Positions 25,446 to 33,725 of a DNA stretch of 64,000 nt are shown one piece after another (positions within the stretch are counted from its first letter, which is position 1; each line of letters opens with the position of its first letter). The DNA lies in NCBI GenBank assembly GCA_016719295.1, contig JADKAF010000001.1:682001-746000 (forward strand), read 5' to 3'. The notes under the pieces are model-generated. The model had not been told where the DNA came from. It did no database searches and saw only the letters and a program-made list of their open reading frames with translations. This DNA comes from Planctomycetota bacterium (GTDB lineage: Bacteria > Planctomycetota > UBA1135 > JADKAF01). A program made the translations under genes and the position numbers.

Positions 25446-28400
25446 TCAGCGCAGCGCTTCGAGATAGGCGATCAAGGCTGCGAACTGCTCGCGCGTGAGG
25501 CCGCCCACCAATCCTTGGGGCATGACGGAGATCGGCAGCTCGCGGCGGTCGCGGATCGCGCCGCGGGGCAGGCGATGCACCGCGCCGCTCGCATCGCGGA
25601 GCTCGACGTGCGTCGCCGACTCGCCGCTCGGGAAGCCGATCTGCTCTTCAAGCTCCTCGCGCTCGTCGACGTACTCGATCACCTGCGTCGCGAAGCCCTG
25701 CGCGATCTTCGCGTTCGGCTGCAGGATCGACTCCAGCAGATGCTCGCGCGGGAAGCGCTTCGCGGCCTCGCCGAGGTAAGGCCCGCGCGCCGGCTCGCCG
25801 GCGCTCACCGTGTGGCAGACCGCGCAGCTCCGCTCGAAGAGGCGCTGCCCCAAGGCGATCGCCTCGGCGCTCGCCACGCCGCGCGCGGGCAGGGCCGCGG
25901 CGATCTCCTCGGCGGTGAAGCTGTCGAGGCGCGTGGTGGCTCCGACGAGACGCGCGGAGAGCGCGAAATCGCCGCCGCCGTTCCGCACGCGGAAGAGCAG
26001 GCGGTTCTCGCCTTCCACGAGCTCGACCCGGAAGCGGTCCTGCTCGGGGGTGAGCCCGCGGTTCTCCTCGTTGCGATGCACGAGCGCGCCGTTCAGCCAC
26101 ACGGCGACCTGGTCGTCGCTGCCGACGCGCAGCTCCGCGGCGCCGGCGCTGCGGCTCGCGAAGGTCGTGTGCAGGTAGGCCGTCGCGTTCTCGCAGGCCT
26201 TCCAGCGCTCGTGCAAGCGGAGCGCGCCGCTGGATTCGCGCGAGCGCATCTTCTCCCAGGCGAAGCTCTGCTCGCCGAGGGCGAACTCCCGCGGCGCTTC
26301 TCCGGCGCTGAGCTCGGGCGGCAGAGCGTCGGCGCCGCGCAGCGCATCGGGGATCGGGCCGGCGACGTCGTACTCGAGCAGTACGCCGGAGAGCGCGAGC
26401 AAGCGCGACTCGAGCGCTTGGCGTTCCTCGCCCTGCGGCAAGCGCTCGAGAAAGCGGCGCGTCGCGGCGAGGAAGAAGTCGAAGTGGGCGGGATCGGCCG
26501 CGCCATGGGTGGCTTCGACCTCGAGCGCGAGCTCGCGCGCGATCTCGAGATCGAGGGCGGGCTCGCCGAAGGGGCCGAGCGCGCAGAGCGAGCGAAGCGC
26601 GGGCGTGCGCAGCTCGCGCTCGGCGAGCGCGCGCAGCAGCGGACGCGCGGCGCTTTGGTCTCCGAGCACGGCGACCGCGCGCACGGCTGCGAAGCGCACT
26701 TCGAAGCGCGAGTGATCGAGCAGGTCCAGCACGCGCGCCGCCTCCGCGCGCGCAGGCACGGCAGCGGCGGCTTCGACCACGAAGGGGAGGAGAGGGGCGT
26801 CGTTCCAGATCCGGCCCCGCGCTTCGCGCGTCTCGTCGCTGCGGCTCGCGAGGAGCGCGCGCAGCGCGCCGCGGCGCACGCTCTCGGAGCTGCCGCGCGC
26901 CAGCGTGAGGAGCTCGCTCACGTGTGCGCTGGAATCCACGCCCGCCAGAGCGTTCTCCAGGGCTTCGGCCAGCTTGCCGGTGGCCTCGCCGAGGCCGCGC
27001 GCGAGCGCGAGCACGGCCCGCGTTCCCTTCTCGCCGTGGAGCTTTGCCAGTGCCGCGATTGAGGTCACGCGCTCCGCCTTGCTTTCGCTGGAGCGCAGCA
27101 CCTGCTCGAGCAGGAGCTCGGCGCCATCGTCGTCGGGGGCTCGGCGCAGCGCGGCGAACGCCGCGCTGCCGACCTCGCCGCCTCGGCGCGCGAGCGGAGC
27201 CAAGGCGCGGCTCGGCAGCACGAGCTCCACGCGCGCCGCGGCCGCGAGAAGCGCGAGCACCACGGCGGGCTCGCGGTCTTCGAGGAGCTTGGCGAGCGCC
27301 GCGGCGATCGCCGAGCTCTGCTCCCAGGGCTCGGGCCGCAGCAGGGGTCCGCGCGAATCGGGTCGCGTGCCGAACCAAGATCCGTCCCACGCAGCGTCGC
27401 GCCGATAGAGCTGCGCCAGCGCGCGCGCGATCCCGATCCGTCGCTCGGGCTCCGCGGCGCGCGGCAGCAGAGCGGTCAGCCCCTGCACGACCGCGGCGCT
27501 GCGCATCTCGGAGAGTGCGCGCAGAGCCGCGAGGGCATGCGCGAGCGAGTCCGTGCGCACGGCGTCGAGGCAGGTTTCGCTCGCGCCGCGCGCGCGCAGC
27601 GCCTGCTGCGCCGCGTGCGCCAGACGAGGATCGCCATCGGCGGCGGCGGCCACGAGCGCCGGCGGCGTGTCCGCCGCGGGGCCGAAGCGGAGCGCGATCG
27701 CGGCCTCGACGCGCACGCGCGGATCGGGATCGGCGAGGAAGCGCGCGAGCTCGCGCGGCGCCGGCAGAAGCCCGAGCTCGGGACGATCCGCGAGAGCGCG
27801 CAGCGCGTAGGCGCGCAGCTCCGGGATCGGCACCAGCTCGCGGAGGAACGAGCCCGCGGCGCTGCCCTCGAGCTCCAGCACCGCGAAGAGTGCTGCGATC
27901 CGCGTCTCGAGTCGCGCGCCATCGCGCGCGAGCTTCCGCAGCACCGGCGCGCTCTTCTTGCCGCGCGAAACGAGCTCGCGCTGCGCGGCGAGGCGGCGCA
28001 CGGCGCTCGGGCTCTCCAGCTCCGCGCCGACGGCGAGCTCGCTCAGCTTCTCCAGCGCCAAGATCGGCGGCGCCTCCTTCGCGAGCGCGTGCGTGATGCG
28101 GAGGATCCGTCCGGCCGGCGCGGGCGTCTCGTCCCAGCCGCCGCGCACCCAGTCGGAGACGTAGAGCGCGCCGCGCCCGTCGACGTCGAGGTCGATGGGG
28201 CGCGTGCCTTTCAGGAAGGAGTGCTCGACCTGCACGAAGCTCGAGGCCGCGATGGTCAAGTCGTGGCGGAAGACCTCCGAGCGCGTCCAGCACGCCATGT
28301 AGAGCGCGTCGCCGAAGCCCGGCGGGAACCACGGCTCGGCGACCCAGAGCGAGCCCGTGGCCCCGCCCGCGCCGAGCACCTCGACCGGCGGATGCACCTC

Positions 28401-29222
28401 AGCCGCGTCGTTCTTGAAGAGGCGCGGATAGCCGTAGTCGGCGCCCCGCTGAATGTGCGAGAGGCGCGTATCCCAGCCGTCGCCGTCGTTCGTGTTGTCG
28501 CGCGTGAAGGCGTCGAGGCGCGGCGAGATCGCGATGTCGTAGATGTTCCGCTGCCCGCTCGTCACGAGCTCCAAGCCGCTGCCGTCGGGCTTGACGCGAA
28601 TCACGCCGCCGGTGTCGATGTCGCGGATCTCGCGGCCGTCCTGGCCGATCGCGTGCCGGATCCCCTTGTCGCCGAAGCTGGAGTAGAGCCAGCCGTCGAC
28701 ACCGAGCCGCACCCCGCTCGGGATATGGTGCACGAGCCCTTCCGGCCGCGGACCGTAGCCGCGCACGAGGTCGATCCTCTCGTCGGCAACGCCGTCGCCG
28801 TCCGCGTCGCGGAACGCGCTGAGGTACGGCGCGTGCGTCACGTAGAGCACGCCGTGCGCGAAGCACATCCCCTGCGGCGAGTAGAGATCGCGGGCGAAGA
28901 GCGTCACGCGGTCGGCTCGGCCGTCGCCGTCGTCGTCGAAGCACGCGCGCACCGTGCCGCGCGGCTCCTCGCGGAGGCCCCCGCTGTTGTAGGGGCACTC
29001 GCCGACGTAGACCACGCCGCCCGGGCTCGCGGCGACGGCGGTCGGGCTGTAGATCGCGGGCGCCTCGACGAACACCGTCGCCGTGAAGCCCTCGGGCAAG
29101 CCGACACCGGGCACCTGAGCGCAGAGGCGGGCTCCGCTCGGGAGAGCCAACGCCGCGAGGACGACGAACGAAGCGCGCGCCGCGCGGCGCGCGGTGCGTG
29201 TGGGGCCTGCGAGGTCGTGCAT
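25446..29222 (-). CDS. PVC-type dehydrogenase/HEAT/cytochrome c fusion
   Basis: 1258 residues with a signal peptide ending near ...SGARLCAQ. Residues about 40-390 form a six-bladed propeller of the sugar (sorbosone/glucose) dehydrogenase-like type, with YSPTAVAASPGG and DGDGWDTRLSHIQRGADYG. A long HEAT-repeat region (about 420-900) follows, then a beta-sandwich segment with VWLNGALVHRNEE, and finally a c-type haem site CAVCH near residue 1133 with the GPYLGEAAKRFPREHLLESIL pattern split over the planctomycete (PSCyt) haem domain. The distal Met is likely the one in ISVMPQG. Such proteins are thought to oxidise carbohydrates in the periplasm and pass electrons to the haem. The true substrate is unknown. 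Confidence 0.9.
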   Translation of the reverse strand: MHDLAGPTRTARRAARASFVVLAALALPSGARLCAQVPGVGLPEGFTATVFVEAPAIYSPTAVAASPGGVVYVGECPYNSGGLREEPRGTVRACFDDDGDGRADRVTLFARDLYSPQGMCFAHGVLYVTHAPYLSAFRDADGDGVADERIDLVRGYGPRPEGLVHHIPSGVRLGVDGWLYSSFGDKGIRHAIGQDGREIRDIDTGGVIRVKPDGSGLELVTSGQRNIYDIAISPRLDAFTRDNTNDGDGWDTRLSHIQRGADYGYPRLFKNDAAEVHPPVEVLGAGGATGSLWVAEPWFPPGFGDALYMACWTRSEVFRHDLTIAASSFVQVEHSFLKGTRPIDLDVDGRGALYVSDWVRGGWDETPAPAGRILRITHALAKEAPPILALEKLSELAVGAELESPSAVRRLAAQRELVSRGKKSAPVLRKLARDGARLETRIAALFAVLELEGSAAGSFLRELVPIPELRAYALRALADRPELGLLPAPRELARFLADPDPRVRVEAAIALRFGPAADTPPALVAAAADGDPRLAHAAQQALRARGASETCLDAVRTDSLAHALAALRALSEMRSAAVVQGLTALLPRAAEPERRIGIARALAQLYRRDAAWDGSWFGTRPDSRGPLLRPEPWEQSSAIAAALAKLLEDREPAVVLALLAAAARVELVLPSRALAPLARRGGEVGSAAFAALRRAPDDDGAELLLEQVLRSSESKAERVTSIAALAKLHGEKGTRAVLALARGLGEATGKLAEALENALAGVDSSAHVSELLTLARGSSESVRRGALRALLASRSDETREARGRIWNDAPLLPFVVEAAAAVPARAEAARVLDLLDHSRFEVRFAAVRAVAVLGDQSAARPLLRALAERELRTPALRSLCALGPFGEPALDLEIARELALEVEATHGAADPAHFDFFLAATRRFLERLPQGEERQALESRLLALSGVLLEYDVAGPIPDALRGADALPPELSAGEAPREFALGEQSFAWEKMRSRESSGALRLHERWKACENATAYLHTTFASRSAGAAELRVGSDDQVAVWLNGALVHRNEENRGLTPEQDRFRVELVEGENRLLFRVRNGGGDFALSARLVGATTRLDSFTAEEIAAALPARGVASAEAIALGQRLFERSCAVCHTVSAGEPARGPYLGEAAKRFPREHLLESILQPNAKIAQGFATQVIEYVDEREELEEQIGFPSGESATHVELRDASGAVHRLPRGAIRDRRELPISVMPQGLVGGLTREQFAALIAYLEALR

Positions 29223-29384
29223 GGCGCGGAGTATAGCGCCGGCGCGCGGCACTTCGATGGCGTGTAGGAAGTGCAGACCCGCGAGCAGGAAGCACCCGTG
29301 ACGCCGGGCGCGACGGCCCGAGCGCCCAGCAACCTGCGGCGCGGCACGCGGCGTGCAGATGGGCGCCGACGGAGGTGTTTCGCC

Positions 29385-29822
29385 ATGAAGCTGAAGAAGC
29401 TGTTCCTCTACGGCGCCGGCGCCATGCTCGGCCTGCTCGCCTTCGCCCAGCTCGTGCCCTACGGCCGCGCTCACACCAACCCGCCCGTCGTCCGCGAGCC
29501 GCGCTGGGACAGCCCGCGCACGCGGGAGCTCGCCGTGCGGGCCTGCTTCGATTGCCACAGCAACGAGACGCGCTGGCCCTGGTACAGCAACGTCGCCCCG
29601 GTCTCGTGGCTCGTGCAGCGCGACGTCGACGAAGGGCGCGCCGCGCTCAACTTCTCGCGCTTCGACCAATCGCAGAAGGAAGCGCACGAGTCCGCCGAAG
29701 CGGTCCTCGAAGGCGAGATGCCGCCGTGGTTCTACCTGCCGACGCATCCTGAGGCGCGGCTCACGGCCGACGAGCAGGCCGAGCTCGTGCGCGGGCTGCG
29801 CGCGACCTTCGGCGGCGACTAG
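29385..29822 (+). CDS. Haem-binding domain protein (c-type, membrane-anchored)
   Basis: 145 residues. An N-terminal hydrophobic anchor (about 5-24) precedes a CFDCHSNETRWPWYS motif, i.e. CxxCH followed by the conserved Asn-Glu-Thr and Trp-Tyr residues of the small haem_bd family; EGEMPPWFYLPTHPEARLT near the C-terminus holds the conserved Met-Pro-Pro-Trp. The family is periplasmic and probably transfers electrons. It is divergent from the cytochrome fusion gene, with 162 bases between the starts; a GGAGG ribosome site precedes ATG 29385. Confidence 0.88.
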   Translation: MKLKKLFLYGAGAMLGLLAFAQLVPYGRAHTNPPVVREPRWDSPRTRELAVRACFDCHSNETRWPWYSNVAPVSWLVQRDVDEGRAALNFSRFDQSQKEAHESAEAVLEGEMPPWFYLPTHPEARLTADEQAELVRGLRATFGGD

Positions 29823-29915
29823 GGCGAGGGCGTTGCGGCCTTCGACGCAGGAACGCTGCGATCGCTTAGGATCGGGCAGCGTGGACGGAATCCCGTGCTC
29901 GTTTCCCTGCCCACC

Positions 29916-30527
29916 ATGTCCCTCCCCGACGAACCCGCTGCCTCCGAGGAGAAGCCGATGCGCGCCGTCATGTACGAGGTCCCGCAGGAGCTCCTGGTTC
30001 AACGCCGCAAGATCGGCGCGGATCGGTGGGACGAGATGTGGGATGGGGTGCTGCACATGGTCCCGTGTCCGAACAGCGACCACCAGGAGCTCGAAGGGCA
30101 GATCGAATTCGAGCTTCGCAGGCTTTGGCTGCCAAGGACCGGTGGGCGCGTGCTGCACCAGATGAATGTCGCGCGGCCGGGTCGTTGGCCCAACGACTAC
30201 CGCATCCCCGATATCGTGCTGCTGATGCCCGAACGATGCAGTCGCGATCGCAAGCAGTACATCGAAGGAGGTCCCGATGTCGCGATCGAGATCCGGAGCC
30301 CCGGCGACGAGACCTACGAGAAGCTCCCGTTCTACGCGGAGATCGGCGTGCGGGAGCTCTGGGTGGTGGATCGCGATTCGAAGGCGGTCGAAGTTCATGC
30401 GCTCGAGGGCGACGCTCCGCGCGCGGTGCCTTGGGATGTCGAAGGTTGGATCGCGAGCGCGGCCACTGCGCTCGAGCTGCGCACGAGCGGGACGCGCGTC
30501 GAGATGCGCTGGCAGGGCGAACGCTGA
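29916..30527 (+). CDS. Uma2 family (DUF820) nuclease-fold protein
   Basis: 203 residues. It shows the PD-(D/E)xK nuclease-fold pattern of the Uma2 family: EMWDGVLHMVP near the start, RIPDIVLLMPER, then PDVAIEIRSPGDETYEKL with the Asp/Glu-x-Lys-like elements, and the GVRELWVVDRDSKAVEV strand pair. The catalytic Glu-x-Lys is Glu-x-Arg here. Uma2 genes are abundant in Planctomycetes and cyanobacteria; role unproven. Start ATG 29916 is favoured, although GTG 29895 and ATG 29958 are possible. It ends ten bases before the end of the convergent helicase gene. Confidence 0.83.
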   Translation: MSLPDEPAASEEKPMRAVMYEVPQELLVQRRKIGADRWDEMWDGVLHMVPCPNSDHQELEGQIEFELRRLWLPRTGGRVLHQMNVARPGRWPNDYRIPDIVLLMPERCSRDRKQYIEGGPDVAIEIRSPGDETYEKLPFYAEIGVRELWVVDRDSKAVEVHALEGDAPRAVPWDVEGWIASAATALELRTSGTRVEMRWQGER

Positions 30528-30537
30528 GCGCGCGCGC

Positions 30538-33500
30538 TCAGGCGACCGCCGCGGCGTAAACCGAGAAGAGCTCGGCCGGCAGCGGCACGCGGAGCTTCCA
30601 CACGAAGCGGATCGGGCGCTCGCTCTCCGAGGACACGTAGTCGGCAGGCCCGAGGAAGGTGAAGGCGCGCTCGGTCGTGTCGCGCCGCGCGAAGAGGAGG
30701 ATCGAGCTGCCGCGCTGCGCGTGCTCGCGATAGCGCCGGCCGGTGTCGCCATCGGCGCGCGTGACGGCTTGGCTCTCCCAGTGGATGAACTCGCGGCTGA
30801 TCGCGTAGTCGCGGTAGCGCGTGGTGGGGGAGAAGTTTCCCTTCGTCTTGTCGAGCGTGAAGGTGAAGAGGTCCGCTGCTGCCTGGGGAACCCACAGTAC
30901 GCCTGGCTGCCAGCCTTCGCTGCGCGCACCGTCGCCAAGGCCAAAAGCCGCGGTCAACTCGGAGCGCGTATAGCGCGCATGGATGCGGAGCGGAACCTCG
31001 GGATGCGTGCGCAGCTCGTGGTTGCAGCGTATGCGTCGCGCCTCGAGGCACGGCAGCAGCTCCCAGAGCTCGGCGCGCACCCGCTCGTGCTGCCACAGCA
31101 GCGCGGCACCGTCCTCGAGGCTCGTCCCCTTCGGCACGGCTTCGGCGACGATCGCGCTGACCAGCATGCGGAAGAGCCGGCGCTCGAAGGGCGCGAGCTC
31201 GTCGACGCGCGGCGGTCGCGCGAGCCCGAGGAAGCGCCGCGCGGCCTCGAGGCGCAGCGCGTCGTCGACGTGCAGCCAGCGCGCACAGGCGCGCAGCAGC
31301 GTGCGCTCGGACTCGGCGTGCTCAGGGACGGCGTCCGGGCAGAGCCCTACCGCGCGGAGGAGGCTCGTCCAGCTCCGCTGTCCGCCGGCGTAGAGCTCCT
31401 CCAGCTCGAGGCCCGTCTCGCGGAGGAAGCGCTGCAGCGTCGGTCGTTCTCCCGTGGCGGCGAGAGCGCGGAGCTCGCGTTCCAGCGTCGCGGACTTCGA
31501 AGGCAGCGCGCGCTTCAGGCTCGCGAGCACCTGCGCGCTCGCGTCGGCGTCGAGCTGCAGCGTGCAGCCCGCCGGCAGCAGCGGGAACCCGCGCTGCACC
31601 TGCTCCTCGAGCTCGCGCCGCGACCCGCCGAGCAAGGAGCGGTACTTGCGATCGAAGCGGAACTCCTCGTGCTGGCGTCCGACGAAGTCGAGCACCGTGC
31701 AGAGCGACTTCTGATCGGCGCGCCGCAGGCCGCGCCCGAGCTGCTGGAGGAAGAGGGTCGGGCTCTCGGTGGGTCGGAGGAAGAGCAGCGCGTCGACGTC
31801 GGGTGCGTCGAGACCTTCGTTGAAGAGATCGACGGAGAAGAGGACCCGGAGCTCGCCGCGCGCGAGCTCTTCCAGCGCGGAGCGGCGCTCGGCATCGGGC
31901 GTCTGGCCCGAGATCGCGCGCGCTCGCAGTCCTTGCTTCGCGAAGAACGCCGCCATGTGCTGCGCGTGCGCGACGCTTGCGCAGAAGCCGAGCGCGCGCA
32001 TGCGCTGCGGCTCGCCGATGTGCTCCAGCACTTGATTCACGACGAGCTGCGCCCACGCGTCGTGCGCGGTGTAGACCTTGGTCAGCTCCTCGGGCGCGTA
32101 GCCCTGGCCGCGCTTCCACGGCACGCGCCGCAGATCCGTGCCGTCGGAGATCCCGTAGTACGCGAACGGCGTGAGATAGCCCTGCTCGATCGCTTCGAAG
32201 AGCCGGAGCTCCGCGGCGATCCGCTCGCCGAACCAGCGCAGCACCGAGAGCCCGTCGCTGCGCTCGGGCGTCGCGGTGAGCCCGAGCAGCTCGGCCGGGC
32301 GTAGATGCTCGAGGAGCGCGGCATAGCTGGGCGCCGCCGCGTGATGGAACTCGTCGATCACCACGTAGTCGAAGTGCTGGGGATCGAGCCCGGCGATCAC
32401 CTCGCGGCGCAGCGTCTGGATCGACGCGAAGACGTGCGCGAAGCCGCGCGGCACCTGGCCATCGACCCAGAGCTCGCCGAAGCTCGGCTCGCGCAGCGCC
32501 GCGCGGAAGGTGGCGCGGCTCTGCTCCAGGATCTCCTTGCGATGCGCGACGAAGAGCAGGCGCGCGCTGCGTGGGCCGCCGTCCTGCGCGTGCACGTCGA
32601 AGCGCTGCTTCCGCCAGCGGCGATAGTCGATCGCGGCCATCACCGTCTTGCCCGTGCCGGTCGCGGCGACGAGCAGGTTCGCGTGGCGGCTCTGCTCGCG
32701 CGCGAACTCGATCTGCTCCAGCAGGCGCTCCTGGAAGGGCTCGAGGCGGAGCTCGAAGGGCAAGAGGGGTGACAGAGCCGAGCTCGCGCGCGCTAGCTCC
32801 GTCCGCTCGCGGAACTCCTCTGCGTCGAAGGGCAGGAAATCGCCGCAGTTCCAATAGGTCTCGAACACGGCCTCGAACTTCGCGAGCACGGACGGGTTCT
32901 GCACGCCGGAGACGCGGAGGTTCCACTCGAGGCCGGTGAGCTGCGCGGAATGCGTCAGGTTCGACGAACCGATGTACGCCGTGGAGAACCCGCTCGCGCG
33001 ATGGAACAGCCACGCTTTCGCGTGGAGTCGCGTCTTCGAGGTGTCGTAGGAGACCTTCACCTCCGCGCCGAGCTCGCGCAGCGCCTCGAGCGCGCGGAGC
33101 TCCGTCGTGCCGGTGTAGGTCGTCGTGAGGAGGCGCAGCGCTCTCCCGCGTTCGATGTGGCGGCGCAGCGCTTCGCGGAGCGGCACGATGCCGCTCCAGC
33201 GCACGAAGGCCATCAGCACGTCGATGCGATCGGCGGAGCGCGCTTCGCTCTCGATCTGATGGCCGACCGCGGGCTCGCCGCGCGTCGGCGTGAGCAGCGC
33301 GGTGTCGACCAGCGGGAGCAGGGGAGAGGGCGGCAGCGAGAGCGCGCCGCTCGGGAGAAACTCCCCGATGGCGCGCAGGAGGGTCTCTTCGCCTTCGATC
33401 AACGCGGCGTCTTCCATCTCGCTCGCGTGCGCTGTCCCACGGGCGAGCGTCCGCAGCAGTTCCTCCAACACCTCGCGCGCACGGCTCTCGTCGCAGTCCT

Positions 33501-33669
33501 TCAGTACCCGCTCCAAGACCTCGGCGAAGTGCCGTGCTAGACGCCCTGGAAGCTCGGCGGACTCCAGAGCTGCACGCTGCGCCCCAAGCCGCGAGGGCAG
33601 CGCGCGCAAGCGCACCGTCAGCTCGCGCGTGATCAGGGTCTCGTAGAGGCCGGGAATGAGCTCGCTCAT
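30538..33669 (-). CDS. PLD-nuclease/DEAD helicase/DUF3427 fusion protein
   Basis: 1043 residues. Domain order: helical N-terminus (1-140); a phospholipase-D-like domain with His216-x-Lys218 and GSSN (234-237); a superfamily II helicase with Walker A ATGTGKT (336-342), DEFH at 439-442, TATPER at 465-470, and a C-terminal helicase lobe with the GRGLRR arginine finger; then DUF3427 from about residue 640 to the end, which includes the FTLDKTKGNFSPTTRYRD and FIHWESQ segments. This architecture occurs scattered among bacteria and is suspected to act in DNA repair or anti-phage defence; neither is proved here. Only one HxK half-site is visible, so a nuclease would need dimerisation. No other defence gene is adjacent. 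Confidence 0.9.
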   Translation of the reverse strand: MSELIPGLYETLITRELTVRLRALPSRLGAQRAALESAELPGRLARHFAEVLERVLKDCDESRAREVLEELLRTLARGTAHASEMEDAALIEGEETLLRAIGEFLPSGALSLPPSPLLPLVDTALLTPTRGEPAVGHQIESEARSADRIDVLMAFVRWSGIVPLREALRRHIERGRALRLLTTTYTGTTELRALEALRELGAEVKVSYDTSKTRLHAKAWLFHRASGFSTAYIGSSNLTHSAQLTGLEWNLRVSGVQNPSVLAKFEAVFETYWNCGDFLPFDAEEFRERTELARASSALSPLLPFELRLEPFQERLLEQIEFAREQSRHANLLVAATGTGKTVMAAIDYRRWRKQRFDVHAQDGGPRSARLLFVAHRKEILEQSRATFRAALREPSFGELWVDGQVPRGFAHVFASIQTLRREVIAGLDPQHFDYVVIDEFHHAAAPSYAALLEHLRPAELLGLTATPERSDGLSVLRWFGERIAAELRLFEAIEQGYLTPFAYYGISDGTDLRRVPWKRGQGYAPEELTKVYTAHDAWAQLVVNQVLEHIGEPQRMRALGFCASVAHAQHMAAFFAKQGLRARAISGQTPDAERRSALEELARGELRVLFSVDLFNEGLDAPDVDALLFLRPTESPTLFLQQLGRGLRRADQKSLCTVLDFVGRQHEEFRFDRKYRSLLGGSRRELEEQVQRGFPLLPAGCTLQLDADASAQVLASLKRALPSKSATLERELRALAATGERPTLQRFLRETGLELEELYAGGQRSWTSLLRAVGLCPDAVPEHAESERTLLRACARWLHVDDALRLEAARRFLGLARPPRVDELAPFERRLFRMLVSAIVAEAVPKGTSLEDGAALLWQHERVRAELWELLPCLEARRIRCNHELRTHPEVPLRIHARYTRSELTAAFGLGDGARSEGWQPGVLWVPQAAADLFTFTLDKTKGNFSPTTRYRDYAISREFIHWESQAVTRADGDTGRRYREHAQRGSSILLFARRDTTERAFTFLGPADYVSSESERPIRFVWKLRVPLPAELFSVYAAAVA

Positions 33670-33725
33670 GCTCGCGCGCCGGTGGCGTATGGATGTCGCC
33701 CGCGTCGTTTGGCAGGCTGATCGCC

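Noticed and set aside
29223..30944. In-frame upstream extension of the cytochrome fusion gene (about 570 extra codons on the minus strand)
   Set aside because: It is antisense to the haem-binding and Uma2 genes; the residues are Arg/Pro/Ala-rich, with no family motif, and the signal peptide begins at 29222.
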